Source of the DNA: Holothuria scabra
Taxonomy: Eukaryota; Echinodermata; Holothuroidea; Aspidochirotida; Holothuriidae
DNA: 64,000 nucleotides
NCBI GenBank assembly: GCA_037179385.1
Contig: CM074185.1
Location: 48,735,000 to 48,798,999 of the forward strand
Direction: 5' to 3'
Shown here one piece after another: positions 10,540 to 23,737 of this stretch; the stretch's first letter is position 1; every line of letters starts with the position of its first letter. The notes under the pieces are model-generated. The model was not told where the DNA came from, did not search any database, and saw nothing but the letters and a program-made list of their open reading frames with translations. Position numbers and translations under genes: made by a program.

Positions 10540-12536
10540 CGACCAGACGAACGATCTGCCATTCTCTAAAAATAAACAGGAACGTAATTATAGGGCAAGC
10601 TGATAAAGAACTCGGTGCTGTCACTTATTTTAAAACCGATTTGATTTTATCGAGGAGGCGGAATCTCAACTTAACAACCATAATTTCTGCAGGAGGCTTG
10701 CCTCTAATCCGTGTTTAATATTTGAAAAGGAGCTGCAGAATCTCGTTAACTCTTTTTCGTCTGGACTAGCTGTAAAGGTAAACGCGTACATTTCTATGTC
10801 ATCTTTTCCATGTACATTTTATTCAAACCTAAATTACATAAAGTTTCGAAACTTGTTGAGGCCAAATTATCCTCTTAGAATACCCTACTGATACTGCAAG
10901 TCTCAGCCCACGTCAATTATTTAACTTGGCTAAATCTCAAAATGTTTCTCCCGCCCGGTAGGCCTATTGTTTCTTGTATCGGTTCGCTTACTGAGCACTT
11001 TAGTGGGTTTGTCGACAGTATTCTTAATCCCCTTTTACTTACTCTTAGAAGTTACATTTAAAATACTTCTCATTTTCTTAGAATTCTACGACATTAACGA
11101 CATCCCGCCCGATTCCCTTCCTGTCACTATGGATGTAATTGCGTTATACAACTATACACCACATGAGATGGTATCCCAGCCTGTAAAAAGATTTTTCTCT
11201 TTTAACGGTTATCCTCAACCATTCATTAAGGATTTCACCGACATTATTAAATTTATTCTTACTCACAATCATTTACAATTTATTGGCCAGAATTATCTGG
11301 GTTATTATGGGTACTAGAATGGCACCTAGTTACGACGTAATTTTCATGGCTGACCTTGAAACCAGAATGCTGGTGGATTACCCCTTATAGCAGTTGCACA
11401 GTTGCATGGATATACTGACGACAAATTCTTTGTTTGGCCACATTGCCTACCCAACTTACATTCTTCTGTATCATTTTGCAATGCTTTTCATCTTTCTATT
11501 AAGTTAACATTTGATTTTTCTGCCAAGGAAATTCCTTTCCTTGACGTACTATTTAAACTTAAAAATGGTCCCATAGCTAAGACACTTTATTGAAAACCAA
11601 CAGATACCCATGGCTACCTCAATTTCAAGAGCTCGCATCACAAAAGTTTGAAAAAGTCTTTTGGGTTTTCTCACTGCATTAGAATCAAACGTATTTGTTC
11701 TATCCAGCCCGAATACGAAAAACATGTTAATAACCTCGTGGAATTTTTTCTCAATAATGAGTACCCCCTACCCGTTATAAAAGCGGGAATCAGCAAGGCT
11801 CCGGTCACAACCGGGAAAAACCACTGTCTTACAAAACTATAAAGTTGAAAATACACGTATTCCACTTGTGTTTGATTATTCGTCTGAAACAGAAAATTCA
11901 CATCAATGTATTCGTTCAGATTTTGTTATTCTTCGGGTGGACAGTTCAGTCTCTGAACTTTTTGAAGACCCCCTCTTTAACTGCGAGACGACAAACCCCC
12001 AACCTCAAATCCCTCCTCACATCATCCAGGCTTCGTGCAGCTGTAAACACAGGCAACAAAAAGTGCGGCAAGCCTACGCGTCAGGTGTGCCCTTTCATTA
12101 TCACTGACGAAGCTTTTACCCCTCCGGGCACTACTTGTAACATCCGTCCGCCTCCGTTAAACTGTGACACGGCTAATGTAATTAATTTACAGTGCTGCAA
12201 CGTTTGTGAGGAAGGCAACTATGTGGGTAAGACCGGTACCAAATTTAGACTGAGGTTTAACAACCACAAAAAAATATATACATATTCTAGTAAAATCAAT
12301 AAATTATCCTATATCCAAACATTTCACTAGTAACTCAAACCACTCTTTTTCTAATTTAAGATGTATCCTACTCAATCCTAATTACCCATCTGTCACTGAA
12401 AGGCTTAAATCGGAAAGCAAATGGATGCTAAAATTACCAAAACATACCCGCGACCTTAACAAAGACCTTGGTGTTTTGGTATCTTGTATATGCTCTAATA
12501 CTGCCGTATTTGTGGTGTTTTCTACTTATTCCTATA
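10540..12536 (+). pseudogene. Penelope-like retroelement, RT plus GIY-YIG, many frame breaks
   Basis: Plus-strand remnant of one PLE protein, which copies element RNA into DNA and nicks the target with a GIY-YIG nuclease. In order: N-terminal block around QLNNHNFCRRL (about 10640-10690), GRPIVSCIGSLTEHFSGFVD (from about 10955), motif A TMDVIALY (about 11125), motif C YTDD (about 11411), FLDVLF (about 11538), KPTDTHGYL (about 11598), a cysteine pair before the nuclease (about 12065-12090) and the GIY-YIG core NYVGKTGTKFRLRFNNH (about 12216-12266). Motif A Asp and both motif C Asp remain. At least five frameshifts or stops break it (for example near 11060, 11092, 11317 and 11591), so no protein can be made. 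A degenerate hammerhead and the 10.8-kb transposon follow. Confidence 0.85.
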
Positions 12537-12541
12537 AATAT

Positions 12542-12639
<98 letters not shown>

Positions 12640-12640
12640 A
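12537..12640. repeat. (AT)n microsatellite
   Basis: About 100 bp of AT repeat just after the GIY-YIG part of the PLE copy. Confidence 0.95.
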
Positions 12641-12943
12641 CCAGCTTGCTGATAACACCAACCTAAATAATCCGATCAGGCCATTCCGGCCTCACAATTT
12701 CTCTAATTACTTTGAAGAGGATTTTCCTATTGTTGATGGGTTACACCCGAGTAATCCGTTCAGACCCTCCCGGTCAATCAACCTGCTCAATTGCCTTAAG
12801 AAGGATTATCCTGTCACAATAGAGGTGAGACCATTGTCAACACCTTTAAGCTTCCAAAAGCTTCAAAAGCTTCCAAAATTTCTCACTCCTTGTCATTCTC
12901 TGACCAAGTATTGACAAAGAGGTAGTATTCCTCGAAAGCTCTA
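12641..12943 (+). other. PLE 3' flank with a degenerate hammerhead-like end
   Basis: No recognised protein. At 12911-12941 the order TTGACAA, extra A, GAGG/CCTC stem, GAA, palindrome AGCT, C resembles the other PLE hammerheads but with core changes (C to T and G to A), so it should be inactive. The 10.8-kb element begins two bases later, after a TA. Confidence 0.45.
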
Positions 12944-13100
12944 CACTCTAAAAAAAGGTTGGTCAAAATTCTGACCATTGTAAGGGGTCAGCCGCAATTT
13001 CCTGCAGTCTGACCACATTGTAGTGAAATATCCTATTTCATAACCACATTCTCTTGACAAACCCGTTTGGTCAGCGATTTACCGGTCACTTAACGAATCC
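12944..13100. repeat. Left terminal inverted repeat and subterminal GGTCA motifs
   Basis: The 27-bp terminus is followed by GGTCA/TGACC motifs at about 12960, 12973, 12986, 13010, 13070 and 13085. The pattern mirrors the right end but is sparser. Confidence 0.65.
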
Positions 13101-13180
13101 TATTGGCTAATACCGCGGAGCTCCGTTAATTTTATTCATAGCCCGTCGAGTCGAGTCTGCAATCGTAGAGTGGTTTCCAT

Positions 13181-13190
13181 CGCCATTTTG
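13181..13190 (+). promoter_or_regulatory. YY1-like site near the presumed start of transcription
   Basis: CGCCATTTTG, a full match to the YY1 core, lies 27 bases before the ATG at 13217. In TATA-less animal promoters such sites often sit just downstream of the start site. No TATA box was seen upstream. Confidence 0.4.
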
Positions 13191-13216
13191 TACACTACCA
13201 AACTGAAGTAAACACC

Positions 13217-16200
13217 ATGGATTTTGCTGAAACAAAGCTCGAAGAATGGGGATTAAGTGCCCTAAAAGAAACGTTTGCAGGTGAGTACCAGCAAGGTGTG
13301 AAATTTCAACCCTCCATGCACTGAATTTGCGACAAGTCGCTACTGACGTCTCTACATGTACTCTAGCCTAGGCCTAGGCCTAACTTTAGGCCTTACTGCG
13401 TAACGTTAGACCAGCCTAGCCAAGGTTTAACGTTATTCCTACACAGCCTAACGAATAACGTACCAGGCGCTAAGCCTAATTCAGTAGTTGCTATGTTCCC
13501 GCTATGGTACCTACTACTACTACTAGTAGTAGGCATACTGCCGGTAGTGTTGTGCAGTATTTTCATACGTTCGTGTTGCCTAGCCTAGACCTAGGCCTAG
13601 GTCTATATGCCTAAGTTAAACCTAACGTAAAGTAACTTTAATAGTCATAACGAGTAACGATACTGTGCAGTGCTTTCAAAAGTTACAACATTCCTTTCTC
13701 ATGTGTTTTAATTAAGGCCTATTGAAGAAAATGCTATCATATTGACTGATAAAACAAAGATCGAAATAGGAGCCTAAGGGTTATGTACGGTATAGACCAA
13801 GGCTACGGTAAGTTGTTCGAAATTTGGCCCTACCAAGCAGGAGGCCTACCGCTATACCCATAGGCTTGGCTTTCTTACTGTGCAACTTTAGGCTAGCCCT
13901 TAGTTTGATGTAGGTCTAGGCTTGGCCTATACACCGAATATAAGTGCATGACAGTTAATACTTGACATTTAGGAAGAAGGTCATACAATTCATTCTCTTT
14001 TGATGAGGACGCTGAAAAATTTTTAGACCTAACCACAAATTTCATTGTTGTCTTGTAATTGGATTTGAAATTTGAAATTAAGTTATTTTTGACACATGCA
14101 AATTCAAATGATACTTTCCGCCCCAAGATTTTTAGGGGCAGACAGTAATGGGCGCAAACTACCGATGACAATAACAAACAGACCCCACTAGGTATAGCAC
14201 TTGATTAGCCTACTTAAGCCTTATTGTGGGTCTGTAAAAAATGGGGACTTTCTTTGCAAATAGCGATTCACCAACAAGCCTTAACCCTTTGTTGGGTTTA
14301 TTGGGATGAGTTATTTATATATTCTTCTCTTGTGTTGTTGTTTTTTTCTTTGGGGGGGGGGGGAGACGGGTGGTGTTAGGGTCAGGGGGAGAGGTTGTAA
14401 CTTGATATTTGGAGCCAAAGACCCCGAATTTGTTCTTTTCTGTTGTGTATGTTACATAACTAAAGAAGTGCTCTGCAATATTCACCATTTCCTTTAAATT
14501 TATTTCATATTTGCTCTGTTTTTAATTTTTGTCTTTTTTTTTTTTTTGCAACTCAGTCTGAAGCTACAGTACATGCAAATTTATACTGCCTTACAGTAGC
14601 ATTTGAAAACTGTGATGTACATGTACAGCTCTGACAACTGCATTTGGTTTCGGTTTCAGTCATGTCAAACGGGCCGGGATGAAACCACTTTCACTTTGGG
14701 GGCCAAAAAGTGAGGCTTACTGGTTTGGGTGAACAACTGGGAACCTTTGGACTGGTAAACTATAACCTTCTCAAAAGGTCATGTGGCAACATGATCACAA
14801 TGAATCCAATGTAATTTTCTGTCATTTGAAAAAGAGACAGGATTTAAAAATAATGATCTTTTCAATACAATTGATAAACAAATTTGAATTTTTAAGAACA
14901 AAGTGATATGTTACAAAGAATTAAAAACTGAACAAAAGCAATTTATATTTCCATGGTTCATCTGAGGTGAACTTAGAACTACAGCAAATGTATATATATA
15001 TATTTTTTTTTGAAGGGGGGGGGAGGTAAAATGATCAGAGGGTGGAACACTGGTTCCCAAAAATGAATAAGTCCTTGTAACAGTTGGTTGACAACTGGGC
15101 ATGCAAATCCAAATTTTTAAGGTGACCAATCTCTGAGGCAGGGTTGTTTGATTTTAATCACACTGATTAGAATCAGGGATATTTAAATTGAGTTTGAATC
15201 CCTGATTTAAATCATCCATTTGGAAAAATTGTATTTATGGTCATAAAAAGTTATTTAAAGTAAGATTTTTCACTGAATTCTATTGAAATTGAACAAACAT
15301 CACAGTTTTGAATGATTAAAAGCAATGCGCACCCCTTATTTAAGATGCATCAGTATTTTTACTCCATATTGTAGACTGTCAATATTAATTACAGTAAGTC
15401 GATGGAAAAAATCGACGCAGGTCATGTGCAATAATGGAGCTCTTACATGCTCACTGGACAGTACACTGAGTTTACAGTAAGGTTACTTTGTACTTAGTCC
15501 TTGCCTGTTGTAATTAACCAATTGAACATGCCTCCATTTGGGATTTTTCTCAATCCACCAAGTATTCACTTATTGTAGACCTGGTCAAAGGTATGAAAAG
15601 GAAACCACTAAAACAGGTACTGGAAAGTCATGGAATGCAATCTGACCAAGAATTCTTATAGAGAGTAGCCTAAAATTAGTCTCTAGATGGCAATGAATTT
15701 CTAATGGTTACAGTGGTGTAGGCCTTCAATTTAGGCCAAGTTAGCAATTACTGTATTCCCACTTACAAACAAATATGTATTATTTCACAATGCAGGTAAG
15801 GAATTTTCATCTAGGATGAAGAAAAAAGGGCAAAGTTTTAAGAAATCCTGAAATTTGTCTCAGGAAGTATGATTTCAAAATGTGGAATCAGTGCAAAGTT
15901 TGAGCAATATGGCTGTCATTTGAGAACAATGTGATATCTGTTAGCTTTTCGGAATCAAAACTAACATGTTAGGTTTGAGAAACCCATATTTTTCAGTATT
16001 GTAAAGACAATACCTCACAATGCATTGTTTAACATGTGCAAAAATAAATGGATCTCTCACTTTCAGCCTCACTACGGTCAATTTACTCGTTAACTTTTAG
16101 TGACCATTTTTGGCATACCGTACAGTAGTAGTGAGTTAGAGCCTACAATAATGTAGCTGAGGGCTCTAACGTTAGTGTAGAGTGAAATAAAGGTTTTGTA

Positions 16201-19200
16201 GCACAGCCCCGTTCTAGAAATACTCTTAGCATTGGTAAAGATTACTATAGACTGAGGCATGATGTACTGTACACTGGGGTTATACAGTATGTAGTAAAAG
16301 TTAAGGTCCAGTTACAGCATGTATATGGGGGGGGGGGGGGTTCACATGATATAGTTACATTTATGCACCTAAGTGTTACTAAGAGCAGTTTAGAAAGGAA
16401 AAGAAATGTGCAGTTTGTGTCTTTGTGATAAAATGTGTGAAAATCATCATTTTCTGTTTTTTGTTTTTTTTTGTAGGCCTGCTTTAATGTACTGTACAGT
16501 ACACATGCCCACACTACTGTACCTGTAAGTGTGTTTCTACCGTATATGCTGTATATTGGTGGTAGTTCAAATGATAATGGGTTCAATTCCTGACTGTAAT
16601 TATTTTTAACATTAGACGGTTATCTCTTTCATCTAGGCATTTGTGAAAAGAAATCAGGGCCCAATGTAGCATGCTGGGTTTTTTCTTTTCCTTTTTTTTT
16701 GGTGTACATACTTATAAAAGTTGAAAGCCAAGGAAAATTTTCCATAAGCTACATACAGCACAGTACTGTATGTTGCCACTTTTGTGTTCGTAACATTGTC
16801 TTTCAATGGTATCCCTACTCCTTTCCATAAATGTTTGGGGGTAAAACACAAGTTGCTTCACTGTGGATGAGGAATAGTGTTGATAATTGGACTATAGCAC
16901 TGAACTTAAATTTAATAGACATGCAGGCCTTGGGGAATATAAAAGCCAAAAACCAAAATTAACTTTTGTGTTACTGTATACATGTGTATATTTCACAAAG
17001 TGAAGTTTCAGACAGACAAGAGATGCAAACTTAAATGAATGTACAGGAGGTGTAGTCAATTAATCATGTAGTAGCCTGCACAGTTTTTAGTTTGGACATT
17101 CTGGTGTTGGTTTGAAGAGTCAGTCACAGGTGTTCAAATTATGTTAAAATTACTAAACAAATAGGACTTACAGTAAAGGGCCAAACCTCTCACCCCAAAC
17201 TGCAATTTTGGTACTCGGGTACGAAATTATCAATTGGCTCAGCTCTTTGATTGACAGCTAATTCAAACGATGCAGAGTACCAAAGCTTATATTACACAGC
17301 AGGAACGCTACTGAGAGTGTTTTGATTATATAAATTGAGTTTTTCTATACCCACCTAGAAGCAATAAACTGAGATTGTATCTGGATGAGGATAAATTTCA
17401 GACAATTGTGGGAGGGGCGTAAGTAAGATGGTTAGGAGAATTGGTACTGTTTGGGGTGAGAGAACTGGTCCTTTAATTATCCAGCATACAAAAATTATAT
17501 GCAGTACAAACCATTGATTGGGCATTGTAGGAGACTTCAGTGTTTTTGTCAAGAGGAGGTAATGTAGGATTTGCCCCTCTTTCTAGAGGGAGGGTAAACT
17601 TCCACCAACCCTATTCATTTCAAGATAAATAAAAATTCAGTATCCTGGTTTCAAGAAGGAGAGCTACTGTATCATTGCAGCAATGTTTGAACCTGCATGA
17701 TTCAGATTGCTCATTACAAAGGCATTGAGGCAAGCATTGCCATTCTGTACCCACATGTAACTTGGCCAAGAGCACCATCAATTTGGACGTGGGGTTTGCA
17801 GTAATAAATCCACCTTGAGGCCTGCGGGTTTTTCTGTTCCAAGTACCTCTTTTTTTTACCCTTTGCTGAAATGAAAATGGCTGGAAACATGAAATACCTG
17901 TATAGAGTACGTCGAGAGATGATTAAATGACAAATTGCACTATGTAATTCCATCAATGTTGCGTAACAGGAAATCACAGATTTAGTATGGCCATCACAAA
18001 ACATTTTCTATGATGTCACATACTGTGTGGGTTAAGCTAGCTCTGTATTCAGTATACTTGTGCACTTGATTGAGGTGCTTTTGAGAGCAACTAAGTGTTA
18101 AAAAATATTTTTTTTTATATTGGATTATTTTATTATATATTTCTTTTTTATTTTATTTTTTTATTTTTTATTTTATTTATTATTTATTATAAACAGTCCT
18201 TTCAATTGCTTTTCTTACAGATAACTGTATTGATGACCAAACCGCATTTGAGCTGTTAACTGAGGAAGCCCTCCGGGAAATGGTTCCCAAAGTAGGACTA
18301 AGACTAAAATTCTTGGCCAAATTCAAGCAGTATATGTCAAAGGTATTGTTTTTTTAGAGGTCTTTGTTCACTGTAAAAGATGGGTTTTAACTGTTTTAAA
18401 TGCCAACGCATCATTGCGGGTAATGTGAATAACCTCTACCACCATTTTAGGACCTTTCACAATTTAATAAGTGGTGGATCCTTCGTTAGCGTTATCACTT
18501 GTGGGCAAGAAGGATGCCTCAGGACCTTTCACCATACCTGGAGCTTTAAAAGGCATCTTAAGTCACAACATAGAAATCTTGAAGATGTCAATGATAATAT
18601 TGTTGGTGAGAGAGTTGCTTATGTGCCTGAGATAGCTGCAGATGATGATGATGATGGTGATGTTAATAATGACAATGCTGGAGTTAATGAACCAGAAATT
18701 GATCAATGGGATGGTTTTGCAGTTGAAGAGGTGCAAAAGCGAGCACTTGGCTTGATTTGTGCAATGAAAGCTTCAACAAGTGTGGTTCAGAGCACTGTTA
18801 ACATCGTTGTTGATCATGTAACTGACATTTTTTCAGATGTTGTTGGTTATCTTAAGCATAGAACTACCTGTGTAGCTACTCAAATGGCAATTGACCAAGC
18901 AGATGACACATTTCAAAATTTGGTAAAAGAAATGGAGACAATGAGAAATCCATTTAGAAACATAGATACAGCATATAATTTCCTTTACTTTTTTTATTGA
19001 ACAGTTAAGCAGTCAAAATTAACCCCTTCATCATTATAAAAGTAAGGAATTGGATGCCAGCAGGATAAATGTTTCTTCATGGTATGTATTTTCTCTCTCA
19101 GATATACCAAACAGGTCAATTGTGGCAGCCCAGATGCTTCCCTGCATTCTCCCAACAGGGCTGGTGAAGAATGCACAAGGCAAGACTGTGAGAGCTACTA

Positions 19201-20797
19201 CCACTGAAGCTGTTGCAGCTTTCATTGATGCACAACCTGTAAGTAGCCAAGTTTTCACAAGGTATTGGGTTTTTAGCTTGGCAACACACTGTGATGGATC
19301 TCATACATGCAGTACATGTTGCATCATTCCTTTTACCCATGTTGGGAAGGCCATCTCTATTGTTTTTGGTCTTTTAATGGTCATGTACATGGCATAACAA
19401 TAAAAAAAAAGGGCATTTGATGTAAAAAGCACCAAAAACCAAGAAAATAGCCACCAGTTGCATCAAAATCTGTCAAAAATTGACCATTTTACAGGGCAAT
19501 TTAATATAATCACTTAATCATTAACAAATATGAGCTCAATACGCAAATATGCTAATGTCATGGGAGGGACATGCCATATATAATTGTCTTTACAGTCTTC
19601 ATTTTGAGGACAGTTGTAAAATTAATATTTCCTGAGGGTTTTACTTTGGAAGGTTAAATTGTTTCCTTGAAAATCATCAGTATCATTTACCAAAACATAA
19701 CCTATCTGATGAGTGATAAAGAGGTTATTAATATAGGGTTAACAAAAGAAATGTCGACATGGTGCAATACTCCACATCATTATTTATACATAAGCAACAA
19801 GTTCCTTCAGAATCATTCAAACATTGATGTGGAATATCTTGAGAACCATGCAGGATTTTGAAATGGTTCCAATAGATTTTTCCTTTGAAATGTTCATTCC
19901 CTAACAGCCAAGTGAAGTCATGACATTTTGCTGACATGTCATACTACCTTTAATATATTATATGTGCCAACCAAAGCTTGTTAACTGTTTATCTTCAAAA
20001 TACTGGGAGCCAGGGGCATCTATCCTGGGGGGGGGGGGGGCAAGAGGCAATTGCCCCACCAATGAAAATATTGGGGGGAAAGCATATCAGTTTGCCCCCC
20101 AGTAATTCAGACTGATTAAAAATAGGAGGCAGAATAAGGAAAATCTGATATACAGGTGACTAAAGGGCTTTCATAAAATTTCAATTTGAGGCTATTAAGG
20201 TAAAACAACAAAAATTAATGCATTTATGATGTTCCGCATGTGTATGTTTTGTGTATATATATGCTGTCAATGTGAATGAATGTTCCTTTTTACTGCTTAT
20301 AGACAAATGCAGTCCCAGTCATGATCTAGGGATCCAGCTTTTTGAAAAGTATTGCCCCTTCCCCCAATCCATTAAGCAGATCCATGCCCCAGCTGGAAGC
20401 ACGCACCTTAACTATCTCTTTCCTGTCAAATTTTATTGCCTGTCATACTTTTGTTTTTTTATTTTAACAGGTAGGAACCAACATTCCTCACTATTTGCAG
20501 CAGATTCAGGCAGATGGGAAGAAGCAGCAACCCTTCCTGTTGCTTCTTGGATCGCGTCTTTCCCCAAATCAGGTCTTTCTTATTATTGACGGATTAGCTA
20601 TAGAACAGCCCATTCTCTGTAAAGCCATTGATGCATGTTTTAAAGCTTTTTATGTGTTTGACTTGCATTACCCAAAGCAGTGTCATACAACATGGGAATT
20701 TCTTCAAAAGTTTTTTTTTCAACTAGCAGATGGTAAGGGAAAAGAAGTAACCTCAGCGGCTGTATGGTCTCTTCGTACCTGCCTTGAACAGGTTTGA
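13217..20797 (+). CDS. SAM-domain protein with SAMD3-like C-terminal block (spliced, inside transposon)
   Basis: Four exons can be read. Exon 1 (13217-13280) starts in a strong context, CACCATGG, and ends at GTGAGT. Exon 2 (18221-18342) follows a pyrimidine tract and CAG; together they encode a SAM domain of about 60 residues (EEWGLSALKETF, then LTEEALREMVPKVGLRLKFL). A further exon (19102-19238) ends in AFIDAQP before GTAAGT. The last exon (20471-20797) follows TTTTAACAG in phase and encodes QPFLLLLGSRLSPNQVFLII and FKAFYVFDLHYPKQCHTTWE to a TGA. From memory, that C-terminal block is typical of multicopy SAMD3-like proteins of fish and invertebrates. The middle of the protein is missing between 18343 and 19101, so this copy is probably internally deleted. 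The function of the block is unknown to me. The first two exons and the last two are well supported; their joining is inferred. Confidence 0.6.
13281..18220 (+). other. Long intron of the SAM gene
   Basis: A 4.9-kb intron with GT and AG ends. It holds several TAGGCCTA-rich stretches (13360-13620), poly(G) runs (about 14352 and 16327), short (AT)n at about 14990, and an AT-rich pyrimidine zone before the acceptor (18095-18190). No other coding signature was seen. Confidence 0.55.
18380..19080 (+). pseudogene. C2H2 zinc-finger protein of a transposon family, truncated
   Basis: An open frame of 206 codons from ATG 18380 to a stop at 18998-19000, with similarity possibly continuing out of frame to about 19080. 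Residues 5-28 contain a first C2H2-like unit (CFKCQ...HHFRTFH). Residues 41-64 contain a second (CGQEGCLRTF...HLKSQH). An Asp/Asn-rich linker (about 85-105) and a helical segment ending in RNPFRNIDTAYNF follow. From memory, this N-terminal arrangement occurs in long multi-exon proteins of animal DNA transposons, whose nuclease domain is absent here. It starts only 37 bases after the SAM exon 2 donor. A GTATGT-like donor and a CTCTCTCAG acceptor lie just 21 bases apart at 19081-19101, too close for a real intron, which suggests a deletion joined two genes here. Confidence 0.55.
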
Positions 20798-23454
20798 CTT
20801 TATAGTTGTTGTTATTAATTAATATTAAAGTATACAAGTTTGTAGAATGTTGGGCCTATTTGCTCTTCAACTTAAAAATGTTGAAGTGTCATGTTGCACC
20901 CTTAATAATCAATCTTTTTGTGTTTAATTTTTTGATTGGACGTGAGGGGGCTGTATCTCACTGGTTCCCCCTGGTTCTGTTTACAATTAATGTCTTTGTT
21001 CTATTTACAATTAATGAAATAGGTACTCACTTCTTGAATATTTCCTTTTAGTAAAATTTCAACTCATTTGATCTCATGGACAAATTTTGCCACCTTGCCA
21101 CACTCACCTTTAACCTGATTGTGAGAAGCATTTATAAATTTTTAGCATTCAATGGTGACAAAAGAGTACAATACGAGTGCTTTGTCTGCAAGCTTTGCTG
21201 CTTTTGTAGTAAAGGAGAACTGTTTCAATTAACAATATCTTGAACATAAACATTCTCTTGAACTGGTGCATACTGCATTCATTTGATGTCATTTTGAAGG
21301 AATCTTTCAATGATTCTAATTTAAGTTTAAACTATGTAATAGATAAGTTCACACTTGTTATACTTACGTACTGTGATAGAAGAACAGTTACTATCTGCAT
21401 TTCAAGTTTTAAAAAGTACATTTGAATCACCATTAAAGGGGCATTAAAGCAAAACATTTATTTTCATATGTGAAAGAGAAACCAAATCTACACAGTGTTG
21501 TAAAACTCCGATCTAAATGGGACATTTATTTCTCGAGATATCAGTTAATACAGTTACTAGATTTGTGTTCCAAAGTGATTTGAGGGCAACAAAGGTCATA
21601 TCACTTCCTCACATTGACAAGGAATACTATGTTTCCTTTTGTTATTTTAGACTGTTGTGTTGACCTTGAAGTTAATGGGAATAAGACCTCTTTGTGAGAA
21701 ATGCGAAGTTTGAAAATTCTAATGCCACTTATTTGCAACCATATTCTGATAATACTGGATTGCTGAGGAGAAAATTTGCTGTAAATTTAAAAAAAAAAAA
21801 CAATAAACTGTCCATTAATGTGGGGATATGATGTCATATATGCTTGCTTCAAGTTCACTTTTTGTTGAAAATGTGATAACTTTACCTTCTCATATCTGAA
21901 GAACCCCACTCGGATTTCAATGCAAATTTCACTGAAATGTTTAGAACAAGTATCCCTCTAATATATCAAAACTTGCTGGACCTTGAACCTTTCTTTTAAG
22001 GATTAAAGAGTATTGTTTTGCTGACTTTGATTAATGAAATTTGTATTCATATTATTCATTCCATGCCAAAGGTAGTCAAAGAATCTATGCAATGGTGATT
22101 TGAAATGTGTCTGTTTGGTGCTCTGTTTTTTACATGCACCAGAGGTTTGCAACCTTTTGTTGGGGAGGGTCAACTAACTGTTTGGTGAATCACTGTGGCA
22201 GAGGGCCAGATGGGTTGTTGAAAAAGCATTGTTACGAATTCAATAAGTGATGGAGGCCAAAGCAGACTGTGAAAGTGGTCATTTTAAAATACAAAAGCTG
22301 TACCCCCTTGTCTGCATATAGTGTGTATTTACTGACACAGTGTTTTACACCTACCTTTAGTTATTTATAGCTTTAGGGAAAATTTAGGCTACAGCTTCTC
22401 TGGAGGCGAGACATGGGAATTTGATTGTTGAAATAAGTATTACAGACTTGAGCAGGATTCTTGACACCAGCTGACCAGACTTGGCCTGATGCGAGGTAGC
22501 AGCAGATTGTTTACACAGTATTTCAAAAAAGTAACTTCAATGGACCTCACATTTAGCATGTAAATGGCTTATACTGAGTAGTTATTCTTGGGTTCTTTTG
22601 GATGAGAAGCTTGTTGCCTTGTTTTCACAATATCTCAAGGTAGGGAACTTGCACATGTTGTAGATTTAGCCTAGTCATGGAGTTACTGGTTTCATCAAGT
22701 TTAGAAGGCTAAAACTTTGTAAATACAACACCAGGCATGGAAAATTAGAATTTTATCATAGTTAAAATTCAATTGTAATCTGTTCAAGTGTTTTAGAATA
22801 GCAATAGTAAGCAATTTCTTAACTGTGAAGTTCAAAACAGCCTGAAGTATTAACATTATGCTCAAATTATGGTTATGACTTGCATGTTCTTGGTGATTTA
22901 AAGGTCGTTTATGTGTGCTTACTTTCCTTTCATTCTTTTTTTATATATTTTTTACTTCATTTGACATTCCATGTTGTCATATATTTCTAACATTTATACT
23001 ATTTACTAACTTTTACATAGGTTTTTAAGTTGTTTTGGTTTTCTTGGGCCTGATGCAAAAGTTGCATATTTTATGTAACAGCACATTTTAATTGTAGACT
23101 TTAGAGATATAGAGATATTAAGACGTACATGTGTCTTATGAAACATTTCAGCTTAGAAATTTATTAAGTCATCACCTTGTATTCCAAAGTCGATGTTCCG
23201 TCCAGATGTTGGTCTTCCAGCGTGTTTTAAGAAGTTAAATTTCAGTAAAGCATATTTTAGTACATCTCATTCATAACATCCGTTATCTCTTGTTTTACAT
23301 TGAGAGAGAAAGAGTTAAAGTTTAATAAAAGGGAGATTAAAACTGAAATTTTGCTCTTCTGTGGTGATTTTATTCTGAGAATATTCTCCTACTTCTTTAT
23401 AAGTCTAAGTTGTTACTATTTTTCTTCTTGCTTTTCAAATTTACCTTTATTTTA
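20798..23454. other. 3' part of the 10.8-kb element, mostly non-coding
   Basis: No further exon was recognised downstream of the stop at 20797. AATAAA-like signals exist but none is clearly placed. The stretch includes a possible TTAA element at 21437-21995 and otherwise unique AT-rich sequence. Confidence 0.5.
21433..21999. mobile_element. Possible TTAA-flanked MITE nested in the element
   Basis: TTAA followed by AGGGGCATTAAAGC at the left (21433-21436) and CTTTCT followed by TTAA at the right (21996-21999). Inward, both arms carry ATATCAG- and CTCATATCTG-like blocks in inverted order. The ends match only loosely, so the call is tentative. TTAA duplications are used by Kolobok and piggyBac elements. 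Confidence 0.3.
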
Positions 23455-23737
23455 GGGTGTTTTTAGGGAAATCGACCATTGAATGTGGTCAACGATTAAC
23501 CGAGTTGAATAGTTTTCAAGCATCTGACCACTTAAGGATGGTCAAATTTGACCAGAATTGGTTCAGAATGTGATTACCACACAGTTGGTCAGTTTGACCA
23601 AGTTGACTTGGTCAAATGACCTGACCAAGTTTGGATGGTCAAATTTGACCAAATATGGATCGGTGCATAATTCACTCCCCACTTGGTCAAAATTTGACCA
23701 CATTGTGGTCAATTTTGACCATTCTTTTTTTAGAGTG
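23455..23737. repeat. Right terminus with dense TGGTCAA/TTGACC subterminal repeats
   Basis: At least a dozen TGGTCA or TTGACC units in about 250 bp, many as palindromic TGGTCAAATTTGACC pairs, ending at the terminal inverted repeat. Confidence 0.75.
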
